Positions 7,882 to 17,337 of a stretch of 64,000 bases of DNA are shown here, piece by piece. The stretch's first letter is position 1; each line of letters opens with the position of its first letter. Both the position numbers and the translations under genes were made by a program. The notes under the pieces are model-generated. The model was not told the DNA's origin, searched no databases, and saw only the letters and a list, made by a program, of their open reading frames with translations. The DNA comes from a virus. The stretch spans positions 1-64,000 of IMG/VR virus record IMGVR_UViG_3300028558_000791; one strand, 5' to 3'.

Positions 7882-9033
7882 ATGTTACAACTTCAAATTG
7901 CTGATGCAAACATCAGTAGCGGCAGCGTTGCAGTCTCATGGTGTCTTGACCACGAGCTTCTCAAGGTGCTTGCCGAAAAAGGACTGCACGATCCTCAAGT
8001 AGTAGTCGTAGTAGCTCCTGATAACAACTATCACACCTCGAAGGAATCCCGAAAGGTAGTTCCACTTAAAGACCTGATGACCTACATTGAGTGTAGGGCC
8101 GCGGGCAAGAGTAAGATTTATGGATTGATTTCTTTCCGTAAACCCAAGGAAGCTCGTGAACACTATCTCTCTAGAGAAGATGGCGCTTATCGAAATAACG
8201 TTTTAGACTATGATGGTGAGACCTATTCTTCCAACCTTCTTGGTCAGGAGGAGTACGAGGACCGGCAAAACAAAACCTATAAGTTTCTCAGTCAGCCTCT
8301 AGAAATTGATGTGCCCAAGGTGGTCTTTGCGCCTGATCCGCCCAAGTGGGAAAAGCCCTGGGTCAATCACTATTTCCGACAGAAGGTTGTAGACCAGTGC
8401 CATTACCGTAGGCGCCGTCTGTTTGCCTATTTAGTTCAGCCATTCATCGTACTCTTTTTCAGTATCGTCAAGACACTGATTCTAATCGCCGGATTGTTGA
8501 CCGGAGCTAGGGCTTGGTCTATGAAGTATCTACATCCGTTGACTTACGGATTGAAAGACACTTTTGAAATCTGGGAGAAGGGAAGTTTGTTCATTAAACA
8601 TCTTCCAGAAGATGAAGAAGAAAGTACGGACCTGAAATTTTTGACTCCGAGCTATGCTTGGCGTAGTTTCTGGGCGTTACTTTTCATGCCACTGTTCTCT
8701 TTTCCAATTATCTTCTTGATGATTTACCATCATCCAGTGATTGCAGGATTGATTGCTTTTGCCCCAGTCTTTATCATTGGAGTATTCTGCCTTATGGCCC
8801 ACCTCGTCTCACGAGGAAATGCCAGCAAGCTTCTTAAAGGAGCTTGGGAAGGTCTTCATAATTTGCTTACTAGTGATAAGCTGTGGTATATGGAGCAAGA
8901 AGATATTCAACTTATCACTTGCACTGGGGATAAAGGTCCCTTAACTTACAAAAATCTTCCTGCTAAACATAAGACGATTCGCTTAAGATTCCAGAACCTC
9001 AAGACCAAAGTTTGTAAGCCGTTTTCTGTTTGA
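7882..9033 (+). CDS. Membrane protein of unknown function
   Basis: 383 residues. A soluble N-terminal ~165 residues is followed by hydrophobic segments near 182-210 and 255-300 (probably 3-4 transmembrane helices) and a basic C-terminus. GAAGAAC precedes the ATG. Last protein gene before the structured spacer and tRNA-Leu. No family recognised. Confidence 0.6.
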   Translation: MLQLQIADANISSGSVAVSWCLDHELLKVLAEKGLHDPQVVVVVAPDNNYHTSKESRKVVPLKDLMTYIECRAAGKSKIYGLISFRKPKEAREHYLSREDGAYRNNVLDYDGETYSSNLLGQEEYEDRQNKTYKFLSQPLEIDVPKVVFAPDPPKWEKPWVNHYFRQKVVDQCHYRRRRLFAYLVQPFIVLFFSIVKTLILIAGLLTGARAWSMKYLHPLTYGLKDTFEIWEKGSLFIKHLPEDEEESTDLKFLTPSYAWRSFWALLFMPLFSFPIIFLMIYHHPVIAGLIAFAPVFIIGVFCLMAHLVSRGNASKLLKGAWEGLHNLLTSDKLWYMEQEDIQLITCTGDKGPLTYKNLPAKHKTIRLRFQNLKTKVCKPFSV

Positions 9034-9037
9034 GGGC

Positions 9038-9190
9038 GGCTCCCATTCACACGCCGTTAGCATGTGCATAATAGGTGATATAGTAATGAGGTACCTGCGT
9101 ACCAAAAATTTGGGATAGGCTGTTTACAAAACTAAGGTATTTCCCCTCCTTTCTGCCTTGGTTATATTTCGCTAAACAGCCTTACTCCCA
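9038..9190 (+). ncRNA. Structured spacer upstream of tRNA-Leu
   Basis: Starts with GGCTCCCATTCAC (9038-9050), a motif repeated at 17348 and 22734. Hairpins: GGTAC/GTACC at 9090-9103, and a long stem GGCTGTTTA (9118-9126) with TAAACAGCC (9173-9181) enclosing AACTAAGG/CCTTGGTT (9030-nt range 9130-9163, one G-T). The long stem ends 12 bp before the tRNA. May be a leader, terminator or independent small RNA; no family recognised. Confidence 0.45.
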
Positions 9191-9193
9191 TTT

Positions 9194-9275
9194 GCTGAGA
9201 TGGTGGAATGGCAGACACAGAAGTCTCAAAAACTTCCGGGAAACCGTGAGGGTTCAAGTCCCTCTCTCAGCACCA
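9194..9275 (+). tRNA. tRNA-Leu(CAA)
   Basis: Acceptor GCTGAGA/TCTCAGC, anticodon loop CTCAAAA (anticodon CAA), long variable arm, T-loop TTCAAGT, and an encoded CCA. A conventional class II tRNA reading UUG, placed just upstream of a lipoprotein gene and lysS. Confidence 0.95.
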
Positions 9276-9298
9276 ACATTTTTATTTGAAAGTCAAAA

Positions 9299-9628
9299 AT
9301 GAAATTCTTATTTTTAGCCAGCTTGTTGGCTCTGTGTTCTTGTGCGGTAGGCTCTACTGCTGACACTGCTGATGAGCCCACTGGAACATATTCGGCTACT
9401 CCCAAAGCTCCACAGAAAAATCCTCCTCCTTCTACTACTCCAGAGGAACCGCAAGCTGATCCACAGTGTACGGTTAATTCCTACTGGGTTGGTAATTGCT
9501 ATGTCGTTGACATTGAGTGCAAGGGTAAGGACCCGCGCGTTGAAGTGTCATGCGGTCCAGGTCGCCCATTATGGCCATGGGAAATCATTCCCGATCCTCC
9601 GTATTACGATAACAATATTAGAAAGTAA
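9299..9628 (+). CDS. Small lipoprotein, Pro-rich
   Basis: 109 residues. The signal peptide FLFLASLLALCSC carries a lipobox (Cys-13 or Cys-15). A Thr/Pro-rich linker follows, then a small domain with four Cys (CTVNSYWVGNCYVVDIECKG), probably disulfide-bonded in the periplasm or outer membrane. Function unknown. Confidence 0.7.
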   Translation: MKFLFLASLLALCSCAVGSTADTADEPTGTYSATPKAPQKNPPPSTTPEEPQADPQCTVNSYWVGNCYVVDIECKGKDPRVEVSCGPGRPLWPWEIIPDPPYYDNNIRK

Positions 9629-9631
9629 GTT

Positions 9632-11242
9632 ATGTCTTCTGAAGAAACACTAATTCAAGTTCGCAAGGATAAGCACTTCGAACTTAATGGTGGAACTTAT
9701 CCATTGGCCAGTGAACCCAATGTTCTGCCATTCATTACGCATACTAATCTTCTAAGCATTCATCAAGCACTTTCTCTGGATGTTGCTTCTGGTAAGCTTC
9801 CAGTCAGCCTTGATCCCATAGAGTTGGGCGAGATGCGCAAGTACATTACTCGTGGCCGCATCACTGCCTTCCGTAAGTCAGGCGCTATTACTTTCATTCG
9901 ACTGACCGACTTTACTGGAACTCTTCAGGTCATTGTTAGTAAGGCTGCGTTTGATAATTACGCTAGCCTTAAGCTGTTTGATTTGGGAGACATCGTTGAG
10001 ATTGCGGGTCGCGGCTGTCTTTCTAAGACTGGAGAGATGTCATTGCTGGCTTTCCGTGTCACTCTTTTGACGAAGGCCCACCGACCTCCGCCTGAAAAGT
10101 TCCTTGGTATTGCTGATCAAGAGCTTCAGTATCGCAAGAGGTATCTTGACCTGATGTCTTCAGAAGAAACTCGCGCTCGTTTTACGGTGCGTACCTATGC
10201 TATCCGAGCTATCCGTGATTTCATGGAGAAGAATAGTTTCTTGGAAGTTGAGACTCCTACGCTCGGAGCTATTGCTAGCGGGGCAAATGCCAAGCCATTT
10301 ATTACGCATCACAATGCACTTGATATGGATATGCGTTTGAGAATTGCGCCGGAGCTTTATCTCAAGAGGCTTTTGGTTGGTGGTATGGATAGGGTGTTCG
10401 AGATTGGTCGAAACTATCGTAATGAAGGTATCGACACTCGACATAACCCCGAGTTTACTATGATGGAGAGCTACCAAGCCTATGGTAACTTTGAAGAACT
10501 CATCTCATTCACTACCAATCTTTTACAGAGCGTATCCTTATATTTAAGGGTGAATCTTCCAGCGCGAGCAATCGAATACTACAAGACGTGGGAGCAAGAA
10601 GCTACCTACGAGTTTTTCAATTTCGTACAAGTTCCCATGCTGAGTGCTGTGTTGAAGGCGGCTCTAAAGGCCGGCATCAACATTGAAATGGACGATCAGA
10701 ATCATAGTGTAGTAGTTACACATGATTTGCAGAATGCTAATGAACGACTTCAACAGATTGATGTGAAGTCTTTATGGCACGCTTTAGATCAAGCCACTAG
10801 CAATGGTGAGAGGATTGCCTCTTTGTTCGAGTATGTGGCAGAACCTTTTCTCACGGAAGATTATCGTAATGCTGATGGAACAAAGTCTGTTCCAGTTTTC
10901 ATTACGGAGTATCCAAAGGAAATTTCTCCACTAGCTAGGGCCAATGATAGTGACCCAGTTATCTGCGATCGATTCGAACTCTTTGTGGATGGAAGAGAGT
11001 TGGCCAACGCTTTCCAGGAACTCAATGATCCTGATGAGCAAGCACTTCGATTCCAAGAGCAACTGGATGCCAACAATAAGGATCCAATGGACTATGATGC
11101 TGACTATGTAGAGGCGTTGGAGCATGGCATGCCGCCCGCCATTGGGTTTGGTATTGGCATTGATCGTTTGATAATGCTTCTAACCAACACTACATCTATC
11201 AAAGATGTGATTCTATTTCCGACTCTAAAGACAGAGAAGTAA
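9632..11242 (+). CDS. lysS: Class II lysyl-tRNA synthetase
   Basis: 536 residues covering the whole enzyme. The N-terminal OB-fold anticodon-binding domain is at ~65-150. Class II motif 1 region lies near 195, motif 2 (RNEGIDTRHNPEFT) near 263, and motif 3 (GFGIGIDRLIMLL) near 507. It charges tRNA-Lys with lysine. The phage also encodes both tRNA-Lys species (CTT at 47324, TTT at 47655). Length is normal for bacterial LysS (~500) with a modest insertion around 320-370. All catalytic landmarks appear intact. Lies 3 bp after the lipoprotein gene. Confidence 0.95.
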   Translation: MSSEETLIQVRKDKHFELNGGTYPLASEPNVLPFITHTNLLSIHQALSLDVASGKLPVSLDPIELGEMRKYITRGRITAFRKSGAITFIRLTDFTGTLQVIVSKAAFDNYASLKLFDLGDIVEIAGRGCLSKTGEMSLLAFRVTLLTKAHRPPPEKFLGIADQELQYRKRYLDLMSSEETRARFTVRTYAIRAIRDFMEKNSFLEVETPTLGAIASGANAKPFITHHNALDMDMRLRIAPELYLKRLLVGGMDRVFEIGRNYRNEGIDTRHNPEFTMMESYQAYGNFEELISFTTNLLQSVSLYLRVNLPARAIEYYKTWEQEATYEFFNFVQVPMLSAVLKAALKAGINIEMDDQNHSVVVTHDLQNANERLQQIDVKSLWHALDQATSNGERIASLFEYVAEPFLTEDYRNADGTKSVPVFITEYPKEISPLARANDSDPVICDRFELFVDGRELANAFQELNDPDEQALRFQEQLDANNKDPMDYDADYVEALEHGMPPAIGFGIGIDRLIMLLTNTTSIKDVILFPTLKTEK

Positions 11243-11243
11243 A

Positions 11244-11486
11244 ATGGATAAGAAAGAGCTACATCCCCTTGATGTTCGCAATTGGACTAAAGAGGAATCT
11301 ATGCAAAAACTTTTTAAAGCAGAGATGACTTATTTAGCATCAAGGGGCTGGCAGATGTTATGTGGTACTCGTGATAGTAGGTACTATGTATCGCCAGAGG
11401 ATGATTATAAAGCGGAGGAAACGAAGCTATATACTCACGACGAGGCCCTCCAAATCCAAAAAGAAAAAGATAGTAAAGATGTCTGA
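11244..11486 (+). CDS. Small hypothetical protein
   Basis: 80 residues, acidic/basic mixed, starting 1 bp after lysS and overlapping the aminotransferase start by 8 bp. Contains a WQMLCGTRDSRYYVSPEDDY segment suggesting a compact DUF4177-like fold, which I cannot confirm. Confidence 0.5.
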   Translation: MDKKELHPLDVRNWTKEESMQKLFKAEMTYLASRGWQMLCGTRDSRYYVSPEDDYKAEETKLYTHDEALQIQKEKDSKDV

Positions 11487-12516
11487 TATCCTCCTTGCCA
11501 AACCAAAGCTGCCGCCCGACTGGATTGATGTCTCCGTAGGGGAACCATATCTTGTCAGGGATAATCTAATCAAAATCTTTCAAGTAGAAGAGGAGCTTAA
11601 GATTGCTCACCTCAAAGTGGAAGACTTGGTTTATCCGTCTCCGACCGGATATCAGCCTTTGGTTAGGCATTTGGAGGAGAAGCATGGCTCTCCGGTTATT
11701 ATTACCAATGGAGCTAAGCAAGCATTAGGTGCAGTTTTCTATGCCTTAAAAAGATTAGGGTGGGATTATTGTCAGGAGAAGAGTCCGCATTGGGCATTGA
11801 TTCCTCCGCTTGCTAAGATGCATGGTGTCGATATGATCCATGCCAATGGGCCATGTTCAGAAGATAGGTCACCCTTCCTTCTTCTCTCTCCTAATAATCC
11901 AGATGGTCATTGTGAATCTCCTGAGGAATTGCTAAAGCTTTCCAAGGAATACAAGGAAGCTAACCTTCCTCTTATTCATGATGCGGCGTATTACACCCAC
12001 ATCTATCTGCCACCAATTCACACTCTCCCTAAAATTGGAGACGTACAGATTTACTCCATCAGTAAGATGTTCGGTTTCTCTGGTCTCAGGCTGGGATATG
12101 TGGTGTGCCACAATCTAGAATTCTATAAATTGATCCAGGAGTATATGGAGGCTATGACGGTAGGGGTTTCCATTGCCTCTCAGACCTGGCTTTATGACCT
12201 ACTGGACCGTCGTATGCGCAGCTTCCCTACTCTAATGGAGAAGTTTGAGAGCGTTAGCTCGATGGGTCTGGAGGCTAACAAGAAGCTCTGTCTTCAAATT
12301 GACCCAGAGATCCTAGAGGTACCTGCTAGCTTACCATCTAACCCTGGTATGTTTGGTTGGTTTAAGACTGGGCCGAAGTTCAGTCCGGAAAAATCAAAAA
12401 TTAATTTCATTGACGGGGCCTTGTTTGGAGCGCCGGGCATGATTAGAATGAACTTGGCTTTCAATCCGGAACAAATGCAAGAGATTGTAAAAAGGCTAAA
12501 CTCCCTCAAAGAATAA
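11479..12516 (+). CDS. PLP-dependent class I/II aminotransferase
   Basis: 345 residues. YPSPTGYQPLVRHLE is the N-terminal substrate region, LSPNNPDGH corresponds to the Asn-containing PLP pocket, LIHDAAYY holds the pyridine-nitrogen Asp, and SISKMFGFSGLRLGYVV holds the Schiff-base Lys followed by the phosphate-binding Arg. The natural substrate is unknown. ATG 11479 overlaps the previous gene's end. An aminotransferase next to lysS may be an auxiliary metabolic gene. Confidence 0.8.
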   Translation: MSDILLAKPKLPPDWIDVSVGEPYLVRDNLIKIFQVEEELKIAHLKVEDLVYPSPTGYQPLVRHLEEKHGSPVIITNGAKQALGAVFYALKRLGWDYCQEKSPHWALIPPLAKMHGVDMIHANGPCSEDRSPFLLLSPNNPDGHCESPEELLKLSKEYKEANLPLIHDAAYYTHIYLPPIHTLPKIGDVQIYSISKMFGFSGLRLGYVVCHNLEFYKLIQEYMEAMTVGVSIASQTWLYDLLDRRMRSFPTLMEKFESVSSMGLEANKKLCLQIDPEILEVPASLPSNPGMFGWFKTGPKFSPEKSKINFIDGALFGAPGMIRMNLAFNPEQMQEIVKRLNSLKE

Positions 12517-12524
12517 GAAGTACC

Positions 12525-12899
12525 ATGTATATCTACTACTGTTGGGTTACAGCACTATTACCGGACTACCAAAACGGTATCATAGCCGGCTTAGTCAAGC
12601 ACGGTTATATGGTTGGGCCAGCAGCTAAAGATGGAAAGGTAGCTTCTATTACGGCAGGCTGCCCTTCTGTATTGATTGCTCTATCTGTCTACAAAGCGGA
12701 TGAGTCTGTTACTGCAACTACTATCTATGACGATATGGTTGTTATTCTAACAGAGATGAATGCAAGATACTATTCTGTGATTGTATCTCTTTCTCATGAA
12801 GCTACATGGGTTGGATCTAATTTCTCTATACCGGCCAAGAAGAAGGCCGAGCCACCACCAGTACCATCTGCGCCTGGTAAAAAGAACGAAGTTAACTAA
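12525..12899 (+). CDS. Hypothetical protein
   Basis: 124 residues, mostly hydrophobic/beta in the first 100, with a Lys/Pro-rich tail (KKKAEPPPVPSAPGKKNE). Its stop overlaps the next ATG by one base. No family recognised. Confidence 0.55.
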   Translation: MYIYYCWVTALLPDYQNGIIAGLVKHGYMVGPAAKDGKVASITAGCPSVLIALSVYKADESVTATTIYDDMVVILTEMNARYYSVIVSLSHEATWVGSNFSIPAKKKAEPPPVPSAPGKKNEVN

Positions 12900-13501
12900 T
12901 GTTTAGTAAGAAAGTTGCTTGTGGGGAGTTTGTCAAACGACAGACTCCAGAGTCAGGCTATTCACATTTCGAAGGAACTTGGGAACAATTAGAAGAACTT
13001 GTTACTAAACAAATGGAAGTTGACCCAACTAGAATTCATCCAGGTTATAAAGACGGGGTTGTTCTAGTTGATTTGGTTTCTTATGGTTTTCGTTCTGCTA
13101 TCGTAAAGCTGAATGAAGAATCAAAAATGATTGCTAGCTACGCTCCACGAAGATTGGGCGAAGCGCCTTTCATTAGAGTTTCGGCTAAGTCTGAAAAACA
13201 AAAAGCCAAGTATGCATCAGTTGTGTTATATCGACATGACGTGTTAGCGGAGAACAACGAACGCGAAACAGATGCAGAGTGGGAAATCGTGGCTATCAAA
13301 GCACGAACGACAGAGGAAGAGGAGCCAATGGATCCATATACAATGGCTCGCAACTTCCTGCACCTGAAGGGTGGAACCAAGGGTGATTTCACGGCCGAGC
13401 AATTCGCCAAATCAATTGTGTATTGGAACAGCCACTGTATGACTACTGGTAAGCCAAAGTGGTATAAGAAGATGATGAATTTCTTTCGAGGTGATAAGTG
13501 A
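12899..13501 (+). CDS. Hypothetical protein, DUF3228-like
   Basis: 200 residues. The stretches HPGYKDGVVLVDL and the order of a C-terminal domain (MDPYTMARNFLHLKGGTKGD, then FAKSIVYWNSHC) recall bacterial DUF3228 proteins. The match is from memory and not verified. Overlaps the next GTG start (GTGA). Function unknown. Confidence 0.5.
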   Translation: MFSKKVACGEFVKRQTPESGYSHFEGTWEQLEELVTKQMEVDPTRIHPGYKDGVVLVDLVSYGFRSAIVKLNEESKMIASYAPRRLGEAPFIRVSAKSEKQKAKYASVVLYRHDVLAENNERETDAEWEIVAIKARTTEEEEPMDPYTMARNFLHLKGGTKGDFTAEQFAKSIVYWNSHCMTTGKPKWYKKMMNFFRGDK

Positions 13502-13803
13502 GTCCGTATCGTCAGGCCGATGAGGCTTCTCAAGAAGAGCTATATGAGCTAGAAAAACAAGAGCAGTTAGCTATGTTTGGTATGCGGCAGACTCCTGATG
13601 GAGAGTGGAAGCCAATCCTTGAGAGGGTAAAGGTTAATCAATGTAGGGACTGTCGGGGATATGGAACCCATGGCAACCCGCTTTGTGGAGCGGTGTATAA
13701 CTGCGAACGTTGTGAAGGATGGGGATACGATCCTGATCCGATAGTCCCGCCAGAACCTGAAAAAAGTTTTTGGCAGAAGATTGTAAAGTTTTTTAAGGAA
13801 TAA
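13498..13803 (+). CDS. DnaJ-type zinc-finger protein
   Basis: 101 residues from a GTG overlapping the previous stop. CRDCRGYGTHG and CERCEGWGYD are two CxxCxGxG repeats as in the DnaJ cysteine-rich region, giving one zinc site. It may bind unfolded protein or nucleic acid. No J-domain present. Confidence 0.6.
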   Translation: MSPYRQADEASQEELYELEKQEQLAMFGMRQTPDGEWKPILERVKVNQCRDCRGYGTHGNPLCGAVYNCERCEGWGYDPDPIVPPEPEKSFWQKIVKFFKE

Positions 13804-13807
13804 AATA

Positions 13808-15352
13808 ATGAGTAACATTGCGATTAAGACTGATGTACTGAAGGCCGTTATCAAGGATTTCGGTAAGACTGTACCATTTACTATTGGTACGGATAAGAAG
13901 ACGACAATCCCATTCTCTGATGAGAACAAGGATCTCTTGGAGTTTTTGCAGGAGAATATCTCTCTTACTCAAGCGCAGCAAAATGCGTTGAGCAAGTGGT
14001 TGTTTCCGCAGATGAGTGCCGACCAGAAGCTTGGGGATGTAACCTCTAGCTCCGTCAATGATTTCTTCCGTAAGATTGCTTTCATGAACTCTGAAGAGGA
14101 TCCGGTTGTCGAAATCAAGATTGCTAGCAAATGGTATCCGGTGCGGGCCACTGTCTCTAAGTTCAAGAGCATGAGTGGTCATATTATTCAGTTGACCTAC
14201 TACGCCCGGTTGGGCGCATTGCAGTACAGCAAGACTCTGTATATTGGTAACTGGGACTTCACCGACAACTACGACAAGCCTTGGAAGCGAACCTTCGATG
14301 AGGTTTTTGAGAAGCGTGGTCTTCGTGCAGCCTCTAAGGAGTCTGTTGAGAAAGCTAAGAAGCTGAACGCAGAGATCATGTCGTTTGCCGATAAGACTAA
14401 CCGGGCATATGATGCTTGGGGTACCGGCATTACTTACAGTGATTGGTGGGGTTTCGATGACATCAATGTTGGTTGGAAGGACTCTCCTTCTACTGTCATC
14501 ATTGAACCGCTGCTTGAGAATCGGCATGCAGGGCGGGAAATCGATCAGGGTACTGATTGGCACTTGCCATTCGTTCGTGCTTTCTCTATGAAGCACAAGA
14601 CATACATCTATGTGGATATCGAGTCTACCAAGGAGCACGAATACTTCCGAGAGGGTAAGGACAAGATTGTTCTCCCAAAGAAGATGTTCACTGCGTTGGA
14701 TTCTATCTTCAATGCTAAGCGTGAGAATATCTTCGGTGACTTGTTCCATGGTCGCCACGGTGGTATCGTTGTTCTCGCCAATGGACCTTCGGGTGTTGGT
14801 AAGACTCTGACTGCTGAAGTTTTTGCTGAGTACCAGGAGCGTCCTTTGTACTCCATGGAGATGAGCGAGATTGGAACCTCTGTCAAGGAAGTTGAAGCCA
14901 ATCTGCAACGCATCTTTGCTCGTGCAAAGAAGTGGAATGCTGTTCTTCTCTTTGACGAGGCGGACATTTTCTTGTCAGAGCGCGAAGCTTCTGACCTGGA
15001 ACGTTCGGCTATCGTTGGTATCTTCCTGCGCTTGCTGGATTACTATGAGGGAACCTTCTTCCTCACCACTAACCGTGGAGAGGGAATTGATAAGGCATTC
15101 AAGTCCCGCGTTACTCTGTACTTGAACTATCCTGAGCTTTCGGCGGAAACTCGTCGCAAGATTTGGAGAAGCATGTTGGAGTCTGCTGGTTTGAATGTCA
15201 TCGAGGATAACGTTACTTGGTCTGATGTTTCTGACCGCCCACTCAATGGTCGTCAGATTCGTAACCAGGTTCGTCTTCTTAAGCTGATGTATCCTGACAA
15301 CAACATCAAGACTTCTGATGTGCTCGCAAGCCTTGAATTTGCTGCCACCTGA
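13808..15352 (+). CDS. AAA+ ATPase
   Basis: 514 residues. An N-terminal ~300-residue domain of unknown fold precedes one AAA module: Walker A GPSGVGKT at ~326, Walker B LLFDEAD at ~380, sensor-1 FFLTTNR, and an arginine-finger region (FKSRVTLYL). The layout resembles ATAD3/FtsH-type remodelling ATPases with a substrate-specific N-domain. No protease or transmembrane segment is present. Probably hexameric and cytosolic; substrate unknown. Confidence 0.8.
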   Translation: MSNIAIKTDVLKAVIKDFGKTVPFTIGTDKKTTIPFSDENKDLLEFLQENISLTQAQQNALSKWLFPQMSADQKLGDVTSSSVNDFFRKIAFMNSEEDPVVEIKIASKWYPVRATVSKFKSMSGHIIQLTYYARLGALQYSKTLYIGNWDFTDNYDKPWKRTFDEVFEKRGLRAASKESVEKAKKLNAEIMSFADKTNRAYDAWGTGITYSDWWGFDDINVGWKDSPSTVIIEPLLENRHAGREIDQGTDWHLPFVRAFSMKHKTYIYVDIESTKEHEYFREGKDKIVLPKKMFTALDSIFNAKRENIFGDLFHGRHGGIVVLANGPSGVGKTLTAEVFAEYQERPLYSMEMSEIGTSVKEVEANLQRIFARAKKWNAVLLFDEADIFLSEREASDLERSAIVGIFLRLLDYYEGTFFLTTNRGEGIDKAFKSRVTLYLNYPELSAETRRKIWRSMLESAGLNVIEDNVTWSDVSDRPLNGRQIRNQVRLLKLMYPDNNIKTSDVLASLEFAAT

Positions 15353-15412
15353 GTGGAGATAGTCTTTTTGCTTATCTTTTAGAAAGCGGTCCTATTGTGG
15401 CATACAGGGACC

Positions 15413-15874
15413 ATGACTAAAAATAAAAATAAAAAGATAAGCAAAAAGATTAAACCACGTTTTTCGAAAAAACTACCTGTAATAGCAGCTCCTGTTGTGG
15501 TTTTACCGCCAACTGATTCTGCTGTTGCTACCATTCCTGAATCAGAATTTAAAAAGATATCAGGCTTCCCTACTGTAAATGTTCCTACACAGAATATAAA
15601 TAGTACAACTACAGCCGAGCAGGATTTGCATTCTGCTGGTCAAAGAAAGATTAACTATATCTGGGAGTATACTCAGGCAGCTATTGCTTTAATAACTGTA
15701 TTGGCTAACATTATCTACATTTTCGCTATGTTATTCATACCGAATATTTCTACTGGAGCAGCAACTGCCGCAACACTTTTAGCTAATGCTTTCTTCCTTG
15801 TAATTGGTTTCTATTTCGGTAGAACTAACCACGCTCGTATGGGGGAGAATCCTAAAGACACTCTAACATCCTAA
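15413..15874 (+). CDS. Membrane protein with two C-terminal helices
   Basis: About 153 residues. Very basic N-terminus (TKNKNKKISKKIKPR), a Pro/Val-rich linker, then two transmembrane helices (AAIALITVLANIIYIFAMLF; LLANAFFLVIGFYFG). ATG 15413 follows AGGGACC. Function unknown. Confidence 0.55.
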   Translation: MTKNKNKKISKKIKPRFSKKLPVIAAPVVVLPPTDSAVATIPESEFKKISGFPTVNVPTQNINSTTTAEQDLHSAGQRKINYIWEYTQAAIALITVLANIIYIFAMLFIPNISTGAATAATLLANAFFLVIGFYFGRTNHARMGENPKDTLTS

Positions 15875-15885
15875 TAAGGTTTGAA

Positions 15886-16704
15886 ATGATCATCGACTGT
15901 CACACTCATATAGGACGCAACGAACACATCAAAGCCACAGTCAAAGAGCTTCTCCAGTCCATGGACGCGGCTAAGATTGATAAAGCGATGGTGTTTGCCG
16001 GTGACCTAAATGATTGTCCCAATAACTATCTATTGTCTGAGGTGAAACCTCATCGTGACAGACTGTTAGCTGTGGCAGCCGCTCATCCTAATAAGTGGAA
16101 GAAGATGTCTGAAATCCAGCAAGATGCTGGTCGTCTTGCTGATCTCTATCAAGCCGCTGACATTGTGGCCGTCAAATTCTATACAGGATATGACCACTAT
16201 TATCCGGGTGATGCTGCTGTTGCAGAGTATCTAATGGATCTAGAAGATGTTGGTTGTCCAGCCATCTTCCATATGGGAGATTGTCTTTGTTCAATCAATC
16301 ACGCCAAACTTAAGTATGCTCAACCATTGGGCATTGATGAGGTGGCCGTAGATTATCCTGACATGAATTTCATCATTGCTCATATGGCATATCCTTGGCA
16401 GCGTGATGCGGCCGAGGTCTGCTATAAGAACAAGAATGTCTTCGCCGATATTTCTGGGTTCGTTTATAAGAACTTTGAGACGGAAGATAAGATCAAATTC
16501 AAAAAAGTATTGGATGAGTTTTTGGATATCTCCAGTAGCGATAAACTTTTGTTTGGAACTGACTGGCCCATCTCAAATCAAAACTCCTACATTGAAGCTC
16601 TGGATTGGGTTGCCACTAACACGACTAACAAGAAGGTTAGTGAGACGTTCACTCCACAGTACATGACCCAGAACACTATCAAAGCATTCAAACTCAATGT
16701 CTAA
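15886..16704 (+). CDS. Amidohydrolase-2-type metal hydrolase
   Basis: 272 residues. IIDCHTHIGR at the N-terminus (HxH metal ligands), IFHMGD mid-protein, FIIAHMAYPW (third His) and LLFGTDWP near the C-terminus (metal Asp) are the ordered ligands of the amidohydrolase TIM barrel (Amidohydro_2 family). The family includes decarboxylases and lactonases; the substrate is unknown. Overlaps the SpoU gene by 8 bp. Confidence 0.8.
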   Translation: MIIDCHTHIGRNEHIKATVKELLQSMDAAKIDKAMVFAGDLNDCPNNYLLSEVKPHRDRLLAVAAAHPNKWKKMSEIQQDAGRLADLYQAADIVAVKFYTGYDHYYPGDAAVAEYLMDLEDVGCPAIFHMGDCLCSINHAKLKYAQPLGIDEVAVDYPDMNFIIAHMAYPWQRDAAEVCYKNKNVFADISGFVYKNFETEDKIKFKKVLDEFLDISSSDKLLFGTDWPISNQNSYIEALDWVATNTTNKKVSETFTPQYMTQNTIKAFKLNV

Positions 16705-17311
16705 GCCGAAGGTAAGAACGCGCGGTGATATGGCAGCAATGTCTACTGGCCATCGAGAGGCCATGCAAGACCCTGAAGCTAACTACCGTGCCTGGCAACG
16801 TAATGTAACTGATCCTCTAAAGGAGAAGTCCGAAGAGGAGATCCGTCAGATCCTACAGGAAACTGCTAACCCTTTCGCTGTTTGTTTTGAGCATTGGCTC
16901 GGAGATTTCAATATGTCCACTGGTGTTAGAAATGCTAATGGATTCAATGCCAAGGAAATCTATTACATCGGTGACAAGAAGTGGGACCGGCGTGGTGCAG
17001 TTGGAGTCCATAACTATACGGAAGTACAGTGGATTCCGACTGTTGCGGACTTCGCCTTGCTGAGAGAGAAGTATACATTCGTGGGAATTGACAATGTTCC
17101 CGGCTCAGTTCCAATGGCGAATTACGAATGGCCTGAGAATACTATGATGATTTTCGGGGAAGAAGGTCCTGGTTTAACCACAGCGATGCAGGCTTGGTGC
17201 AAAGATATTGTTCATATTGAAATGTTTGGAAGTGTTAGATCATTTAATTGTGGGTCAGCTTCTGCCATTGCAATGTACGATTTCACCTCGAAATATAAGG
17301 CTCGGCAATAA
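16697..17311 (+). CDS. SpoU/TrmH-type RNA 2'-O-methyltransferase
   Basis: 204 residues. The C-terminal knot carries MMIFGEEGPGLT and SVRSFNCGSASAIAMYD, the motifs 2 and 3 of the SPOUT superfamily (AdoMet binding in a trefoil knot, with motif-1 Asn/Arg upstream). It methylates a ribose in tRNA or rRNA. In a genome with some 40 tRNA-like genes, a tRNA target is plausible. The N-terminal 60 residues are a phage-specific extension. Confidence 0.8.
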   Translation: MSKPKVRTRGDMAAMSTGHREAMQDPEANYRAWQRNVTDPLKEKSEEEIRQILQETANPFAVCFEHWLGDFNMSTGVRNANGFNAKEIYYIGDKKWDRRGAVGVHNYTEVQWIPTVADFALLREKYTFVGIDNVPGSVPMANYEWPENTMMIFGEEGPGLTTAMQAWCKDIVHIEMFGSVRSFNCGSASAIAMYDFTSKYKARQ

Positions 17312-17337
17312 TCATGCCAAGAATTTTTAAGAATACT

